Shown: piece after piece, positions 52,374 to 60,722 of the stretch
How positions within the stretch are numbered: the stretch's first letter is position 1
How the letters are laid out: every line of letters starts with the position of its first letter
Assembly (NCBI RefSeq): GCF_900129775.1
Contig: NZ_FQWV01000010.1
Coordinates: forward strand, 1 to 64,000
DNA from: Halobaculum gomorrense
Lineage (GTDB): Archaea > Halobacteriota > Halobacteria > Halobacteriales > Haloferacaceae
Reading direction: 5' to 3'
DNA length: 64,000 bases
Made by a program: the position numbers and the translations under genes
Notes under the pieces: generated by a model
What the model was told of the DNA's origin: nothing
The model's database searches: none
The model's input: only the letters and a program-made list of their open reading frames with translations

Positions 52374-54176
52374 ATGGCGCGACACGGAACTGATAGAACC
52401 GTCGGGGCCGCCGACGCCGCCGCTCGGCGAGCGGAGGCGTCCGACGGGCCGACCGCAGCGAGTACCGACGCGGTCGACGAGGCGTTGAAGACGCGGACGA
52501 TGGACGAGGCGCCGGTCGGCATCACCATCGCGGACGCGACCGAGCCCGACATGCCGCTCGTGTACGCCAACGCGGCGTTCGAGCGGATCACGGGCTACCC
52601 TCCGTCGTACGCGGTCGGTCGCAACTGCCGGTTCCTGCAGGGGGAGGCGACGCGCGAGCGGCCGGTCGAGCAGATGCGGACGGCGATCGAACGGGGCGGC
52701 GCGACGACCGTCGAGATCCGCAACTACCGGCGCGACGGGGAGCTGTTCTGGAACGAGGTGACGATCGCCCCCCTGTACGACGAGTCGGGAGCGGTGGTCA
52801 ACTACGTCGGCTTCCAGCAGGACGTGACGCGTCGCAAGCGGGCCGAGCGCGCCGCAGAACAGCGGGCCGCCCGCATCGAACGCGAGCGGGCCGCGCAACG
52901 GCGCCTGCTTCAGCGGCTCCACGGGGTCGTGACCGACGTGACCGAGGCGGTGACCCGATCGACATCGCGGACGGACCTGGAACGCGAGGTCGTCGACCGC
53001 ATCGACCGAACGTACGCCGGCGCGTGGATCGGGCGCTACGACCCCCGCGCCGAGGAGATCGTGATCGAGGCGGCCGAGGGGTCGACGGGCGGCGAGGACG
53101 CGGGGCGTCGAGTTCCGCTCGCCTGCGGACCGACCGAGGAGGCGGACGGAAACGGGGATCGCAGTGGGGTCGGGAACGAGAATCGAAACGCGGGCGGGAG
53201 CGACGACCAGGAGGCCGACGGTCGGGTCGCGGCGGCCGTGTCGGGGGCGATGACGGACCGATTCGTTCGGACGGAGTCGATCGACGACTCGAGCGGGAGC
53301 GGCGTGACCGAGGTGGCTGCGATCCCGATCCACTACGGGGACGCGACGTACGGAGCCGTCGGCGTGTACACCCACACCGACGGAGGGTTCGCGACCAACG
53401 AGCGCGCGGTGTTGACGGCGGTCGGGCGGGCCTTCGCCACCGGCGTCAACGCCATCGAGACGCGCCGGACGTTTCACGACCGCGAAGGGGTGGAGCTCCG
53501 GTTCGGGATCGGTGACCACCCGCTCACGGCCGTCGCCGCGGCGGCCGGCTGTCCGCTACACTACCGTGGCACTGTCGGCGACCGCGACCGCCCTTCGATG
53601 CTGTTCGAGGCGTCGGCCGACGGGTCGGGCGTCGACCCCGACGCGCTCCGGGCGGCCGGGGGCGAGTTGGCCACGGTCCACTCCGTGCTCGCCGAGACTG
53701 CCGACGCGACGATACTGGAGCTGTCGGTGGACGACGATCGACTCCGGCGGCTGTTCGAGGAACACGGCGCCGAGCTCGAGGCGATGACGGTCGAGAGCGA
53801 CCGCGCCCGGATCGCCGTCGCAGCAGGGCGGGAGGCGCTCGCGCAGTCGCTGGTCGAGGCAGTCACCGAGGCGTTCGATCGGACGGAGCTGCTCGGCTAC
53901 CGCCGGCACACCGACCGTGGTCGAACCAGAGCTGAATTCGTCGCCGCGGTGACCGATGACCTGACCGATCGACAGCACGCAGCGCTCGTGCGCGCGGTCG
54001 CCGCAGGGTACTTCGAGTGGCCCCGCGCCGTCGACGGCGACGAGCTCGCGGGATCGATGGGCGTGTGTCGGTCGACGTTTCACCAGCACCTCCGCGCGGC
54101 CGAGCGGAAGCTCGTCGCCGCCTTCGTCGGGTCGGAGGAGTCCGATCCGCTGGCGGACCCCGAGATACCCAACTAG
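52374..54176 (+). CDS. bat: Bacterio-opsin activator (Bat-like) LOV/GAF/HTH protein
   Basis: A 600-residue regulator. PAS/LOV domain at about 40-160: PVGITIADATEPDMPLVYAN and GRNCRFLQGEATRE, with the Cys of the flavin-adduct motif (NCRFLQ) present, and GFQQDVTRRK at the end. A linker helix leads to a GAF domain (about 180-370) with TAVGRAFATGVNAI. A bacterio-opsin-activator domain follows (about 375-520). The C-terminal HTH_10 (about 525-590) has LTDRQHAALVRAVAAGYFEW and GSMGVCRSTFHQHLRAAERK. It probably activates bop in response to light and oxygen state. ATG at 52374; bop starts 47 bp after its stop, and the UAS overlaps that stop. Confidence 0.9.
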   Translation: MARHGTDRTVGAADAAARRAEASDGPTAASTDAVDEALKTRTMDEAPVGITIADATEPDMPLVYANAAFERITGYPPSYAVGRNCRFLQGEATRERPVEQMRTAIERGGATTVEIRNYRRDGELFWNEVTIAPLYDESGAVVNYVGFQQDVTRRKRAERAAEQRAARIERERAAQRRLLQRLHGVVTDVTEAVTRSTSRTDLEREVVDRIDRTYAGAWIGRYDPRAEEIVIEAAEGSTGGEDAGRRVPLACGPTEEADGNGDRSGVGNENRNAGGSDDQEADGRVAAAVSGAMTDRFVRTESIDDSSGSGVTEVAAIPIHYGDATYGAVGVYTHTDGGFATNERAVLTAVGRAFATGVNAIETRRTFHDREGVELRFGIGDHPLTAVAAAAGCPLHYRGTVGDRDRPSMLFEASADGSGVDPDALRAAGGELATVHSVLAETADATILELSVDDDRLRRLFEEHGAELEAMTVESDRARIAVAAGREALAQSLVEAVTEAFDRTELLGYRRHTDRGRTRAEFVAAVTDDLTDRQHAALVRAVAAGYFEWPRAVDGDELAGSMGVCRSTFHQHLRAAERKLVAAFVGSEESDPLADPEIPN

Positions 54177-54194
54177 TTGCATAACTTGCTTACC
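54167..54194 (+). promoter_or_regulatory. bop upstream activating sequence and promoter
   Basis: ACCCAACTAGTTGC (54167-54180) matches the known haloarchaeal bop-cluster UAS consensus, ACCcnactagTTnG, at 13 of 14 positions (last base C instead of G). It includes the bat stop codon (TAG, 54174-54176). A weak TATA-like GCTTACCC lies at about 54187-54194, 30 bp before the bop ATG at 54224. The spacing (UAS centre about 50 bp upstream of the start) is as described for Halobacterium. Confidence 0.65.
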
Positions 54195-54223
54195 CGTCTC
54201 CCCCTCCTAGGAACGGTCGCATC

Positions 54224-54970
54224 ATGCCACAACCCGGCAGCGAAGGAATCTGGCTGTGGATCGGCACGCTCGGAATGCTCTTGGGGATGCTGTACTTCAT
54301 CGTCAAGGGCTGGGGCGAGACGAACCGACGGCGACAGGAGTTTTACATCGTCACGATATTCATCACCGCCATCGCGTTCGTGAACTATCTGGCGATGGCG
54401 CTCGGATTTGGCCTCACGATCGTCGAACTCGGTGGTGAAGAGGTACCCATCTACTGGGCGCGGTACACGGACTGGTTCTTCACAACGCCGCTGTTGCTGC
54501 TCGATCTCGCTCTCCTTGCGGGGGCGAACCGCAACGAGATCGCGTCGCTGGTCGGCCTCGACATGCTGATGATCGGCACGGGCGCCGTCGCGACGCTGAG
54601 CACGGGCGCGGGGGTGCTCTCGGTCGGCGCTCGACGCCTCGTCTGGTGGGGCGTCTCGACGGGCTTCCTGCTCGTCCTCCTGTACATGCTGTACGGCTCG
54701 CTCGCCGAGAAAGCCAGCAAGCTCTCGGGCGACGCCGCCTCGACGTTCAGCACGCTGCGGAACCTGATCGTGTTCATCTGGCTGGTGTACCCGGCCTGGT
54801 GGCTCGTCGGCACCGAAGGGCTCGGCGTCGTCTCGCTGAACATCGAGACGGCCGGCTTCATGGTGCTGGACCTGGTCGCGAAGGTCGGCTTCGGGATCAT
54901 CCTGCTGTCGAGCCGCGAGGTGCTCGACGCCGCCGGATCGAGCACGGCCGACGCCGCGACGGCCGACTGA
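54224..54970 (+). CDS. bop: Bacteriorhodopsin (light-driven proton pump)
   Basis: A seven-helix retinal protein of 248 residues. Key residues map onto bacteriorhodopsin: helix [23 protein letters not shown] holds the primary acceptor Asp85 equivalent (TDWFFTTP) and the donor Asp96 equivalent (LLLLDLALL). Helix D has LDMLMIGTG (Asp115 equivalent). The release pair is kept as [14 protein letters not shown] (Glu194/Glu204 equivalents). The retinal Lys is in [18 protein letters not shown] (helix G). Halorhodopsin's chloride TSA motif is absent, so it is a proton pump. A long signal sequence is lacking; the N-terminus is [14 protein letters not shown]. It follows bat and precedes the lycopene cyclase gene. 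Confidence 0.95.
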   Translation: MPQPGSEGIWLWIGTLGMLLGMLYFIVKGWGETNRRRQEFYIVTIFITAIAFVNYLAMALGFGLTIVELGGEEVPIYWARYTDWFFTTPLLLLDLALLAGANRNEIASLVGLDMLMIGTGAVATLSTGAGVLSVGARRLVWWGVSTGFLLVLLYMLYGSLAEKASKLSGDAASTFSTLRNLIVFIWLVYPAWWLVGTEGLGVVSLNIETAGFMVLDLVAKVGFGIILLSSREVLDAAGSSTADAATAD

Positions 54971-55015
54971 TCGGTCCGGATCGCGGCGACGCCCACTGCC
55001 GCTGATCGCACCGCC

Positions 55016-55038
55016 CGCCGACGGAGCCCCCGTCGGCG
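55016..55038 (+). terminator. 9-bp hairpin after bop
   Basis: CGCCGACGG (55016-55024) and CCGTCGGCG (55030-55038) form a perfect 9-bp stem with loop AGCCC, 45 bp after the bop stop. It is the strongest hairpin in the spacer between bop and the lycopene cyclase gene, and could end or stabilise bop mRNA. No U-tract follows. Confidence 0.42.
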
Positions 55039-55119
55039 ACGACCACGCCGCATGGCTCGCATCTACCCGGTGACGACCGCTCACTAACCGAAGCCCCCAT
55101 CGATGACACTCGATCAGAC

Positions 55120-55956
55120 ATGACGACCGCGCTCACGTACCTTCAGTTCCACCTCGCGTTCCTAGTGCCTGCTGTGCTGGCGCTGACGGCGACCGGGTTC
55201 GTGAGCCGCTCGCACGTCGAGGCTGCCGGCGCCGTCCGCACGGACGCCGGAGGAGTATCCGGGTATGGAAGGCGCTACTGGACGGGCGTCGCGGTCGTGA
55301 CGCTCGCGGCGCTGGCGTACACGATCCCGTGGGATAACTTCCTCATCGCCGTCGGCGTCTGGGGGTACGGCGAGGGCGCGACTCTTGCGACCCTCGGCCA
55401 CGCGCCGATCGGCGAGTACCTGTTCATCCTCGTCCAGCCGTGGGTGACGGCGCTGTGGCTCTCGCACCTGTCGATCCCGTCGACGTGGGCGGACGCCACC
55501 GGCGACCAACCGATCGTCGCCCGGGCGGTGGGGGTCACCCTCGCCGCGGGGATCGGGATCGCCGGCTGGGCGATGCTCGGCACCGACGCGACGTTCTACC
55601 TCGGCGCGATCGCGGCGTGGGCGGCGCCGGTGCTCGCCCTGCAGTGGGCCGTCGGCGCCCCCCAACTGTGGGCGCGGCGGCGCCTCGTCGCGCTCGCGAC
55701 GCTCGTCCCGGCGCTGTACCTCAGCGTCGTCGACCGCGCCGCCATCGCGCTGGACATCTGGATCCTCTCCGAGCAGTACACCACGGGGATCGAGGTGGCC
55801 GGGCTCCCCGTCGAGGAGGGCGCGTTCTTCCTCGTGACGAACCTGTTCGTCGTACAGGGGCTCGTGCTGTTCCGGTGGGTCGTCGACCGGTGGATCGACG
55901 GCGACGCGCCCCTCCCCGGCCGGCCCTCGCTGCGTCCGTTCGGTGACCGTCGCTGA
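55120..55956 (+). CDS. crtY: Lycopene cyclase (CrtYcd-type fusion)
   Basis: Converts lycopene to beta-carotene, the retinal precursor, supplying the chromophore of the bacteriorhodopsin beside it. The 278-residue membrane protein has about six to seven helices, in two homologous halves as in CrtYc plus CrtYd. Each half has a conserved motif: PWDNFLIAVGVWGYGEG with EYLFILVQPW in the first half (about 72-110) and ALDIWILSEQYTTGIEVAGLPVEEGAFFLVTN (split here; about 205-245) in the second. The PxE(E) acidic pairs are present. ATG at 55120. Same strand as bop, 149 bp downstream, with a hairpin between. Confidence 0.9.
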   Translation: MTTALTYLQFHLAFLVPAVLALTATGFVSRSHVEAAGAVRTDAGGVSGYGRRYWTGVAVVTLAALAYTIPWDNFLIAVGVWGYGEGATLATLGHAPIGEYLFILVQPWVTALWLSHLSIPSTWADATGDQPIVARAVGVTLAAGIGIAGWAMLGTDATFYLGAIAAWAAPVLALQWAVGAPQLWARRRLVALATLVPALYLSVVDRAAIALDIWILSEQYTTGIEVAGLPVEEGAFFLVTNLFVVQGLVLFRWVVDRWIDGDAPLPGRPSLRPFGDRR

Positions 55957-56008
55957 CCGGCCACGCGGACGAGCATTCATTCTCCTCGGCGCCCTGCGGG
56001 GCGACGAC

Positions 56009-56508
56009 ATGCCCGCCCGCATCGACGCGCTGTACACCGCCCCCGAGGCCGGCGAGCCGATGGCGGAACACGACCGCTACCTCCGAGGGACCGGCTTCTA
56101 CTCGCCGCTCTACGTCTGCGAGGTCACGCTCGTCGCCGCCGCCGCCGCGTTGGAGGCGATCCGCGACGACCTCGGGATCAACCTCACCGACGGGCGCCAC
56201 CCCGCAACGTCGTCGTCTGCGGCGTCGACCTTGACGACCTGCTGGGTGCGACGTTCCGTCTCGGCGACGCGGACGCGGGCGCCGTGCTCTGCGGCACCCG
56301 CCCGCGACCGCCGTGTGCCCACGTCGAGCAGGTCGCCGGCGAGGCGGGCGTCGCCCGGGCCCTCAAGGGCCGACGCGGCGGCATCTGCGCGGACGTGGTC
56401 GACCCCGGACCGATCGCCGTCGGCGACGGGGTCGAGGTGCTGGAGGAGGACCCCCGCAGCGAGGGTCGCCGGATCGTCGACCGACTCAGGGAGTCGCTCG
56501 GGAGCTAA
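56009..56508 (+). pseudogene. MOSC-domain gene broken by frameshift and internal deletion
   Basis: Frame 1 (56009 to about 56200) reads MPARIDALYTAPEAGEPMAE, then RGTGFYSPLYVCEVTLVAAA. After a CCCC run at 56200-56203 the MOSC sequence continues in another frame, with NVVVCGVDLDDLLGATF, then CGTRPRPPCAHVEQVAGE, the conserved MOSC Cys region, and ICADVVDPGPIAVGD. Adding one base to the C run restores one frame. The usual GRGL.GD stretch between EHD and RYLRG is also missing (about 13 residues). MOSC proteins bind molybdenum cofactor or transfer sulfur. Not likely to be functional as written. Confidence 0.75.
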
Positions 56509-56603
56509 CGCCAACGCCACCCGTCGGCGGACCGTCGCCACCCCGTGCGGGCGGCCCGCACGACCGGACCACCGCTTTCCGGGCGCTCATCGTACCCTGG
56601 AGC

Positions 56604-57698
56604 ATGTCACACACCCCAACGAGGCGGAATCTCCTCCGGGCCGCCGGGGTCGCCGGGGCGGCGGGGCTGGCAGGGTGCTCGGGCCGCCTGCTCGACGGCG
56701 GCGACCCCCCGGCGCCGTCGGGCGGGTCGGGGCCCCCGACGCGCGAGACACCGCTGTACCAGCCGTGGGACCGCGAGACGCTCCGGGGGGAGACCGTCTC
56801 CGGCGGACCCGGGAAGGACGACATCCCGTCGGTGGACGACCCCTCGTTCGCGCCCGCCGACGAGATCGACCTCGCGGACGACGAGGTGGTGTTCGGCTAC
56901 GCCGGTGAGTCGACGACGAAGGCGTACACCCAGCGCGTGCTCGTCTGGCACGAGATCACCAACGACGTGCTCGACGGGACGCCGGTGGCCGTCACGTACT
57001 GCCCGCTCACCGGCACCGCGATGGGGTTCGAGCGCGGGGACACCACCTTCGGCGTCTCGGGGCGGCTGGTGAACAACAACCTCGTCATGTACGACCGGGC
57101 GACCGACTCGCGGTGGCCGCAGGTGCTCGCGACGGCCGTCGACGGTCCGCGCGCGGGCGATCAGCTCCGGGAGTTCCGCCTCGTGTGGACGACGTGGGGC
57201 CGCTGGCGCGAGGCTCACCCCGACACCCGGGTGCTGACCGAGGACACCGGCTACGCCAAGCGGTACGGCTCGGACCCGTACGGCAACTACAACCCCACGA
57301 GCGGCTACTACGGCGGCGGGCGTCCGCTGTTCGACTCGCTCGACGAGGGGTGGAAGGAGGCGCTCAACGAGCCGAAGCGGGTCGTGATCGGGGCCCGGAC
57401 CGCCGACCGCGCGGTCGCGTTCGACAAGCCCGCACTCCGGGACCGACGGCTGCTCGAAACGGATGGCGGTGGAAGCGGCGACGGCTTCCTGGCGGCGTAC
57501 GACCCCGCGCTCGACACCGGATGGGTGTACCGCCGGAACGGCGCGGGCGTGACCCCGACCGACGACGGCGAGGGGTGGTTCGAAGTCGACGGCGAGACGT
57601 ACTCGGCTGGCGACCTCCCCCTGGAGCGGGTGTACGCCTTCGACGCCATGTGGCACGCCTGGGGCGGCTTCTACCGGGAGACCGCGTATGTCGCGTGA
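56604..57698 (+). CDS. DUF3179 lipoprotein
   Basis: A 364-residue exported protein. The N-terminus has a Tat-type RRNLLRAAG and a lipobox AGLAGCSG (Cys at about residue 26), so it is probably lipid-anchored outside the membrane. The DUF3179 core shows VLVWHEITNDVLDGTPVAVTYCPLTGTAMGFERG (split; about 110-145), GVSGRLVNNNLVMYDRAT, RYGSDPYGNYNPTSGYYG and HAWGGFYRE near the end. The TYCPLTGTA Cys is conserved. The family's function is unknown. It ends 11 bp into the next gene, a CC-motif membrane protein, so the two likely work together. Confidence 0.87.
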   Translation: MSHTPTRRNLLRAAGVAGAAGLAGCSGRLLDGGDPPAPSGGSGPPTRETPLYQPWDRETLRGETVSGGPGKDDIPSVDDPSFAPADEIDLADDEVVFGYAGESTTKAYTQRVLVWHEITNDVLDGTPVAVTYCPLTGTAMGFERGDTTFGVSGRLVNNNLVMYDRATDSRWPQVLATAVDGPRAGDQLREFRLVWTTWGRWREAHPDTRVLTEDTGYAKRYGSDPYGNYNPTSGYYGGGRPLFDSLDEGWKEALNEPKRVVIGARTADRAVAFDKPALRDRRLLETDGGGSGDGFLAAYDPALDTGWVYRRNGAGVTPTDDGEGWFEVDGETYSAGDLPLERVYAFDAMWHAWGGFYRETAYVA

Positions 57699-58347
57699 GC
57701 ACGAGACTGCGGCGGGACGGAGTCCGGCCGCCGTCGTCGCGACGGCGGTCGCGCGGACGCGTCGGGGGCTCCTCGCCGCGCTCGCCGACCCCGTCGCCGC
57801 CGCGGTGCTGGTCGCGGCGACGGCGGCTTACGCGCTGGTGTACGCCGTCGCCGTCGGCGACCTCGGGAGGGCCGCGGGGGGAACGGGGACCGTCGGCGGC
57901 GACGCCGGCGCGGTCTCGGTGACCGTCGTCTCGGCGCCGGTGACCCGCGGGCTCTCGGGGGAGGGGGTCGCACTCGTCGCGGTCGGCCCCGTCGAGTACC
58001 TGTTCGTGCCCGCGACGCTCGCGGTCGCCGTCGCCATCGGCCTGCTCGTCGGCGCGAATCTGGCGCTGTCGGCGCTGGCGTGGCGCCGGCCGGCCGCCTG
58101 CGACATCTCCCCGGCCTCGGGGGTGGCCGCGGGGTTGCCCGCGTTGCTGTCGGGGACGGCCTGCTGCGGCCCGCTGGTGTTCATCGCCCTCGGGCTCCAG
58201 GCAACGAGCGCCGCGTTGACGGCGATCGCGTGGCTGCGGCCCGCCGCGGCTCTCCTGCTCGTCGCCTCGCTGCTGTGGGCGGGGTGGCGGCTGGACGTTC
58301 AGTCGTCGGCCGCCGACTCCCCGGGGAAGATGCTCTCGGGGATGTAG
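57688..58347 (+). CDS. Membrane protein with SGTACCGP motif
   Basis: A 219-residue membrane protein with about five hydrophobic helices. SGTACCGPLVFIALG (about 150-165) places vicinal cysteines inside or at the edge of a helix, as in mercury/metal or thiol-handling membrane proteins (MerT-like). An additional Cys lies in RRPAACDISPASG. It overlaps the DUF3179 gene by 11 bp and is translationally coupled to it. The role could be electron, metal or sulfur transfer across the membrane to the DUF3179 lipoprotein, but this is inference. It overlaps the tail of the convergent acetamidase gene by 49 bp. Confidence 0.75.
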   Translation: MSREHETAAGRSPAAVVATAVARTRRGLLAALADPVAAAVLVAATAAYALVYAVAVGDLGRAAGGTGTVGGDAGAVSVTVVSAPVTRGLSGEGVALVAVGPVEYLFVPATLAVAVAIGLLVGANLALSALAWRRPAACDISPASGVAAGLPALLSGTACCGPLVFIALGLQATSAALTAIAWLRPAAALLLVASLLWAGWRLDVQSSAADSPGKMLSGM

Positions 58348-59300
58348 GCCGTCACCGTCCAGTTGGGCGCGTCCACGACCTCGCTGACCTTCAGGTCCAT
58401 CGCAGCCGAGCACAGCAGGTACGCCTCCCCGCGGGTGAGCCCGCGGTGCTCTGAGAGGTGAGTGATCATGTGTCGGGTAGCCTTCTTTGTCGCCTCCATG
58501 AGATCCGAGTCGATGCCGGTCGTCGCGTACATCGGCTCGTCGACGCCGGTGGGCGTGAACGGCCCCGAGGTGGCGAGTTCGGGTTGTTCGATGTCGAGGT
58601 CCGACCGGACAGTGAACCGCGCGGTGACGAACATCGGCGCCTCTACGCCCGTGACGCACACCTCACCGTCGCCCTGCGCGGCGTGGCAGTCACCAGTCGA
58701 GAACAGCGCGCCCTCGGCCTCGATCGGGAGGTAGACGGTCGACCCGGCGGTCATGTGCTTCACGTCCATGTTGCCGCCGACCGACCGCGGCGGGAGCGTG
58801 TCGTGCTCGCCCGCCTCGGCGGGCGCGTTGCCGATGACGCCCGGGAACGGGTCCAGCGGCACCTCGATCCCGTTGACGAACTTCCCGATGTCGCCCTCGA
58901 GGTCCCAGATGTGGATGCCCGGATCCTCGAAGTCCTCCGGGAGCAGGCCCAGCTCCATGTCGCCGGGGAAGTAGAGGTTGTACCCCCACCCCTTGTGCTG
59001 GAGGTCCAGCAGTTCCACCTCGAGGACGTCGCCCGGCTCGGCCCCCTCGACGTACACCGGGCCGGTGAGCGGGTGGACGGGGTCGAAGCTCACGTCCGTC
59101 ACGTCCTCGGCGGTGGTCTCCACGTCGATCTGGCGGTCAACCGCGTCGCGGCACTCGAAGCGGACCACGTCGCCGTCCTCGACCGACAGCGCCGGTTCCA
59201 GGGAGTTGTCCCACGCCGAGTGGACGTTGCGGTCGGCGTCCGAGAGCCGGTAGTCGACGGAGTACTCCTCGCGGTCGGTGTCGTGCCCGTGGTGTGGCAT
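58299..59300 (-). CDS. Acetamidase/formamidase-family protein
   Basis: A 333-residue FmdA/AmdA-family protein that would hydrolyse short amides to ammonia plus carboxylate. Seen: HPLTGPVYVEGAEPGDVLEV (about 77-96), FPGVIGNAPAE (about 152), PPRSVGGNMDVKHMTAGST (about 170-188) with the conserved GGN, SVYLPIEAEGALFSTGDCHAAQGDGEVC (split; about 190-215) and CSAAMDLKVSEVVDAPN (about 297). A His-rich HHGHDTDREE lead opens the protein. ATG at 59300. The end overlaps the convergent CC-motif gene. An upstream divergent kinase pseudogene starts about 210 bp away. Confidence 0.88.
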   Translation of the reverse strand: MPHHGHDTDREEYSVDYRLSDADRNVHSAWDNSLEPALSVEDGDVVRFECRDAVDRQIDVETTAEDVTDVSFDPVHPLTGPVYVEGAEPGDVLEVELLDLQHKGWGYNLYFPGDMELGLLPEDFEDPGIHIWDLEGDIGKFVNGIEVPLDPFPGVIGNAPAEAGEHDTLPPRSVGGNMDVKHMTAGSTVYLPIEAEGALFSTGDCHAAQGDGEVCVTGVEAPMFVTARFTVRSDLDIEQPELATSGPFTPTGVDEPMYATTGIDSDLMEATKKATRHMITHLSEHRGLTRGEAYLLCSAAMDLKVSEVVDAPNWTVTAYIPESIFPGESAADD

Positions 59301-59513
59301 GTGACTACGTTACACCCGGCGGCGCAAAAACGCGACCCATCCGGCCCGTCACGCCGGTATCGGTCGACACGACGGTCACGGACCCCGGATCGCCGACGGG
59401 ACGACGCGGGTACCGAGTGGAAAAACGCACGCGGCGATCGCCTCGGCCGGTCGGTTCTCGCCGTCGATACCGCGACCGACGCGGTTTTGAACCCGGATCG
59501 GCTCGCGGCGACC

Positions 59514-60589
59514 ATGGACGCGAAGCGGATCGGGGCGGCGGCGGTCATCAGCGCGACCGGGATCGGGCTGGCCGCGATCGCGGTCCGCCGACTGTGGCTC
59601 GGTGTCTCGGGAACTGCGGGGGGATCGTCGCGGGCGCGACGCTGCTGCTGGGCGTCGCGTTCGCCGCCGGCGGGCCGGCGATGTACCGGACGGAGGTCGA
59701 CTCGGACCACCTCCTCCGGGTGGCCGGCTGGAACACGCTCGGGGTCGTGGTCACGACGGCGGTGCTCGCGCTCGTGGCGGCGTACCAGGCCACGACTGGC
59801 GGCCGCGTGACCGCGCCGCTGCTGTCCGGGGGTGTCGTCGTGGGCGTGAGCGCGTTCGCGCACGTCCTCATCGGCTTCACCGACGTGCGCCGGATCCGGG
59901 CCCGGACCGTGGCGAGACAGCGACAGAAGGCGGCGGTGGTGAACCGCTTCGTCCGCCACGACCTGAAACACCACGCACAGCTCCTGCTCGGGTACGGCGA
60001 GCAGCTCGTCGGGTCGGGGGACGGCGACGACGCGGTCGACGCCGCGGTCGTCGGGAGGCGGGTCGCCGACATCGGGTCGGAGCTCGCCGAGACGAACGAC
60101 CGGATCGCGGTCATCGACGACCTCCTCGACAGCGACGACGATCGCGCCGCGGTCGACCTGGCGGCGCTCGTCGGGGAACGTCGTGGCGAGTGGGAGTCAG
60201 CGCACCCAGGCGGCGAGTTGACGGTCGACCTCGACGCCGACCTCCGCGTGGCCGCGGGCGACCACCTCGGGACGGCCCTGGAGGAACTGGTCGAGAACGC
60301 GTTCGAGCACGGCGGCGACTCGCCGTCGGTCGCGGTCGAGGGCTCGCAGACGGGCGAGGAGGTCCGCGTGGAGATACGCGACGACGGCGACGGCTTCCCC
60401 GAGCGGGAGCGCGCGCTGATCAACGAGGACCGGACCGAGACGCAACTCGACCACAGCGACGGGCTCGGACTGTGGCTCGCCAAGTGGATCGTCGAACACT
60501 ACGGGGGCCGGCTCGCGGTCGAGTCCGGGACCGCGGAGGGCGGTCGGGTGGCGGCGACGCTCCCGGCCGCCGACGCGACGGCGACGTAG
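59514..60589 (+). pseudogene. Sensor histidine kinase broken by a -1 frameshift in a G6 run
   Basis: Frame A (ATG 59514) encodes MDAKRIGAAAVISATGIGLA, the first membrane helix, and runs to the six-G run at 59618-59623. Frame B (-1) carries on with GGIVAGATLLLGVAFAAGGP, two or three more helices, a DHp helix FVRHDLKHHAQLLLGYGEQL with the phosphoacceptor His, and the HATPase: NAFEHGGDS (N-box), IRDDGDGFPE (G1), GLGLWLAKWIVEHYGG. Adding one G restores one frame (SGTAGGIVAG). Alternatively translation starts at ATG 59681 in frame B, giving 302 residues without the first helix. An error in the sequence is also possible. Confidence 0.78.
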
Positions 60590-60722
60590 GCGAGGCGCCG
60601 ACGGGCGGCGAGCCCGAGGAACGACCCCCCGCCGAACTACGCCGAACGCCGTTCAGCGAGTTCGATGAGGCTCACGCCGGATCGAACTACGAAAATCGGA
60701 GAGTTTCGAGTTTGACTTCGGC

